Of a stretch of DNA of 6,045 nucleotides, positions 4,961 through 6,045 are shown piece by piece. Source of the stretch: Sphingobium sp. (GTDB lineage Bacteria; Pseudomonadota; Alphaproteobacteria; Sphingomonadales; Sphingomonadaceae). The stretch covers positions 1 through 6,045 of the forward strand of contig JAGVJS010000096.1 in assembly GCA_020051025.1 (NCBI GenBank), given 5' to 3'. Each line of letters starts with the position of its first letter. Positions within the stretch are counted from its first letter, which is position 1. The translations under genes were made by a program, and so were the position numbers. The notes below the pieces were generated by a model, which was not told the origin of the DNA, searched no databases, and saw nothing but the letters and a program-made list of their open reading frames with translations.

Positions 4961-5034
4961 CGTTCCGTTTCGAGCGTAGTCGAGAAACGGGAAGCGCAGC
5001 CTTAGTCGCTTCTCGACTACGCTCGAAGCGAACG
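4961..5034. repeat. REPIN-like inverted pair of sphingomonad palindromic repeats
   Basis: TTCGAGCGTAGTCGAGAA (4969-4986) is perfectly inverted at 5010-5027 (18 bp) across a 23-nt loop. The stem continues outward through a G-T wobble, two GC pairs and CGTT/AACG (4961-4964 with 5031-5034) with a small bulge. Each unit is itself an imperfect palindrome (CCGTTT at 4965-4970 against AAACGG at 4985-4990). TTCGAGCG-AGTCGAGAA-type units are, from memory, dispersed in sphingomonad genomes. The element fills the gap between two convergent genes and can act as a bidirectional terminator or 3'-end stabiliser. Confidence 0.82.
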
Positions 5035-5057
5035 GGTCAAAGCGAAGGCGCCATCCA

Positions 5058-6045
5058 CTAGCCCTGCCGTTCGAGCGGCAGGGTCACGCTTGCGTGCAAT
5101 CCGCCCTCGTTTCGGTTGGCGAAGTCCAGCCGCCCGCCATGATCGTCTGCAATCCGCCGGGCGATCGCGAGGCCGAGACCCACGCCGCCGGTTTCCCGGT
5201 TGCGGGACGCCTCGCCGCGATAGAAAGGCTCGCACAGCCGCTCGATCGCCTCGTCCGGCACGCCCGGCCCGTCATCCTCCACCCCAACGGTCACACGCCC
5301 GCCCATGATCGCCAGCGCGATCCGTGCCGACCCGCCATAGCGCACGGCATTTTCGACCAGATTGGCGACGCAGCGGCGCAGCGCGATGGCGTCGCCGCAT
5401 ATCACCGCGCGGGCGCTGCGCGTCACCGTCACATCCTGCCCCATATCGGCCAGATCGTCGGCCAGCGTCTCGACAATGGCGCTCAGGTCGATGCGCACAT
5501 GGGCGGCGGCATCACCCTGACCGCGCATGAAGTCGAGCAGGTCGGTGACCATCGCCCGCATTTCCTCGACATCGGCCTGTGCCTTGGCGCGTGGACCATC
5601 GGGCAGCGCCTCCAGCCGGAAGGACAGGCGGGTCATAGGCGTGCGCAGGTCGTGCGCGATCGCCACCAGCATCGCTGTCCGCTCATTGAGATAGTCGGCG
5701 ATTCGGGTGCGCATATGATTATAGGCAGCGCCCACGGCGCGCACCTCCGGCGGGCCGGTCAGTGGCAGGGGATCGGCCCGTTCCGGCCGCTCGGTCGCTG
5801 CGCCCTCGGCCAGCCGGCGGATCGGCTGAGTGATGCGCCGGGCCACCCAATAGGCTGGCAGCAGCAGAAGGACGAAAATCCCCGCCATCAGCGACAGGGT
5901 GATGGCATACCAGCGCAGATTGGCGCCCTGCCGCGCCTGTACTACTTGCCAGCCATCGCCGCTGCGACGGGCGAGCAGGACGGACCCGTGCAGCATCCGG
6001 TCGGGGCCGAAACTGGGCGGCGGCCAAAGTTTCCGGTCTGGAAGA
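5058..6045 (-). CDS. Sensor histidine kinase, C-terminal part (EnvZ-like)
   Basis: The frame is open through the right edge; 328 residues are visible and the start lies outside. Counting from the Met codon at 5996-5994 (an internal one), the parts in order are: the end of a periplasmic sensor region, TM helix at about 30-52, HAMP (RRITQPIRRLAEG, 53-65), HisKA with the phosphoacceptor H115 in AIAHDLRTPMTRLSFRLE, and a HATPase domain. The HATPase shows N-box NLVENAVRYG (212-221), G1 DDGPGVP (241-247), F-box EPFYRG (256-261) and G2 GGVGLGLAIA (270-279). TAG ends it at 5058. D116 and T119 beside the histidine fit a kinase that also has phosphatase activity. The AHDLRTP H-box and HAMP place it near EnvZ/RstB-type inner-membrane kinases. 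Its response regulator is not in the window and is probably upstream, beyond 6045. All catalytic boxes seen are intact. Confidence 0.95.
   Translation of the reverse strand, partial: LPDRKLWPPPSFGPDRMLHGSVLLARRSGDGWQVVQARQGANLRWYAITLSLMAGIFVLLLLPAYWVARRITQPIRRLAEGAATERPERADPLPLTGPPEVRAVGAAYNHMRTRIADYLNERTAMLVAIAHDLRTPMTRLSFRLEALPDGPRAKAQADVEEMRAMVTDLLDFMRGQGDAAAHVRIDLSAIVETLADDLADMGQDVTVTRSARAVICGDAIALRRCVANLVENAVRYGGSARIALAIMGGRVTVGVEDDGPGVPDEAIERLCEPFYRGEASRNRETGGVGLGLAIARRIADDHGGRLDFANRNEGGLHASVTLPLERQG

Noticed and set aside
5090..5530. Plus-strand Arg-rich frames opposite the kinase gene
   Set aside because: They are Arg/Pro/Ala-rich shadows of the histidine kinase, whose catalytic motifs are all intact on the minus strand.

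Overview
The window looks like a chromosomal segment of a sphingomonad-type alphaproteobacterium (Sphingobium, Sphingomonas or a relative). This is inferred from the high GC content, the codon usage, the BipA and DUF805 sequences, the two dispersed palindromic repeats and several small proteins without a clear family. No mobile-element gene, tRNA, rRNA or CRISPR array is seen.

Layout from left to right. (1) 1-45, minus strand: the first 15 codons of a divergent gene that leaves the window, with a twin-arginine-like N-terminus. (2) 46-199: the divergent intergenic region, containing a 7-bp inverted repeat. (3) 200-2017, plus: a complete typA/bipA translational GTPase. (4) 2023-2110: a two-hairpin REP-like repeat, then a terminator-like hairpin with a T-rich tract that runs into the ribosome binding site of the next gene. 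(5) 2126-2368, plus: an 80-residue charged protein whose C-terminal half is an in-frame 15-bp minisatellite (AKQDR repeats). (6) 2449-2850, plus: a DUF805 membrane protein. (7) 2851-3088: a structured leader with two hairpins and a possible promoter. (8) 3089-4939, plus: four same-strand genes. They are a LuxR/GerE-type helix-turn-helix protein with a C-terminal membrane anchor, an unrecognised 114-residue protein, a small multi-pass membrane protein whose start lies in a 21-bp inverted repeat, and a MarR-like winged-helix regulator that overlaps it by 23 nt. (9) 4961-5034: a REPIN-like inverted pair of sphingomonad repeats at the convergent junction. (10) 5058-6045, minus: the C-terminal part of a HAMP/HisKA/HATPase sensor histidine kinase, cut by the right edge.

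typA, the DUF805 gene and the kinase are ordinary core or widespread genes. The least explained part is the four-gene block at 3089-4939. It combines a membrane-tethered DNA-binding protein, a membrane protein and a second DNA-binding protein with tight or overlapping junctions, which suggests a small regulatory module, but its function cannot be read from the sequence. The AKQDR minisatellite gene and the hairpin that hides the start of the membrane gene are the other points worth following.
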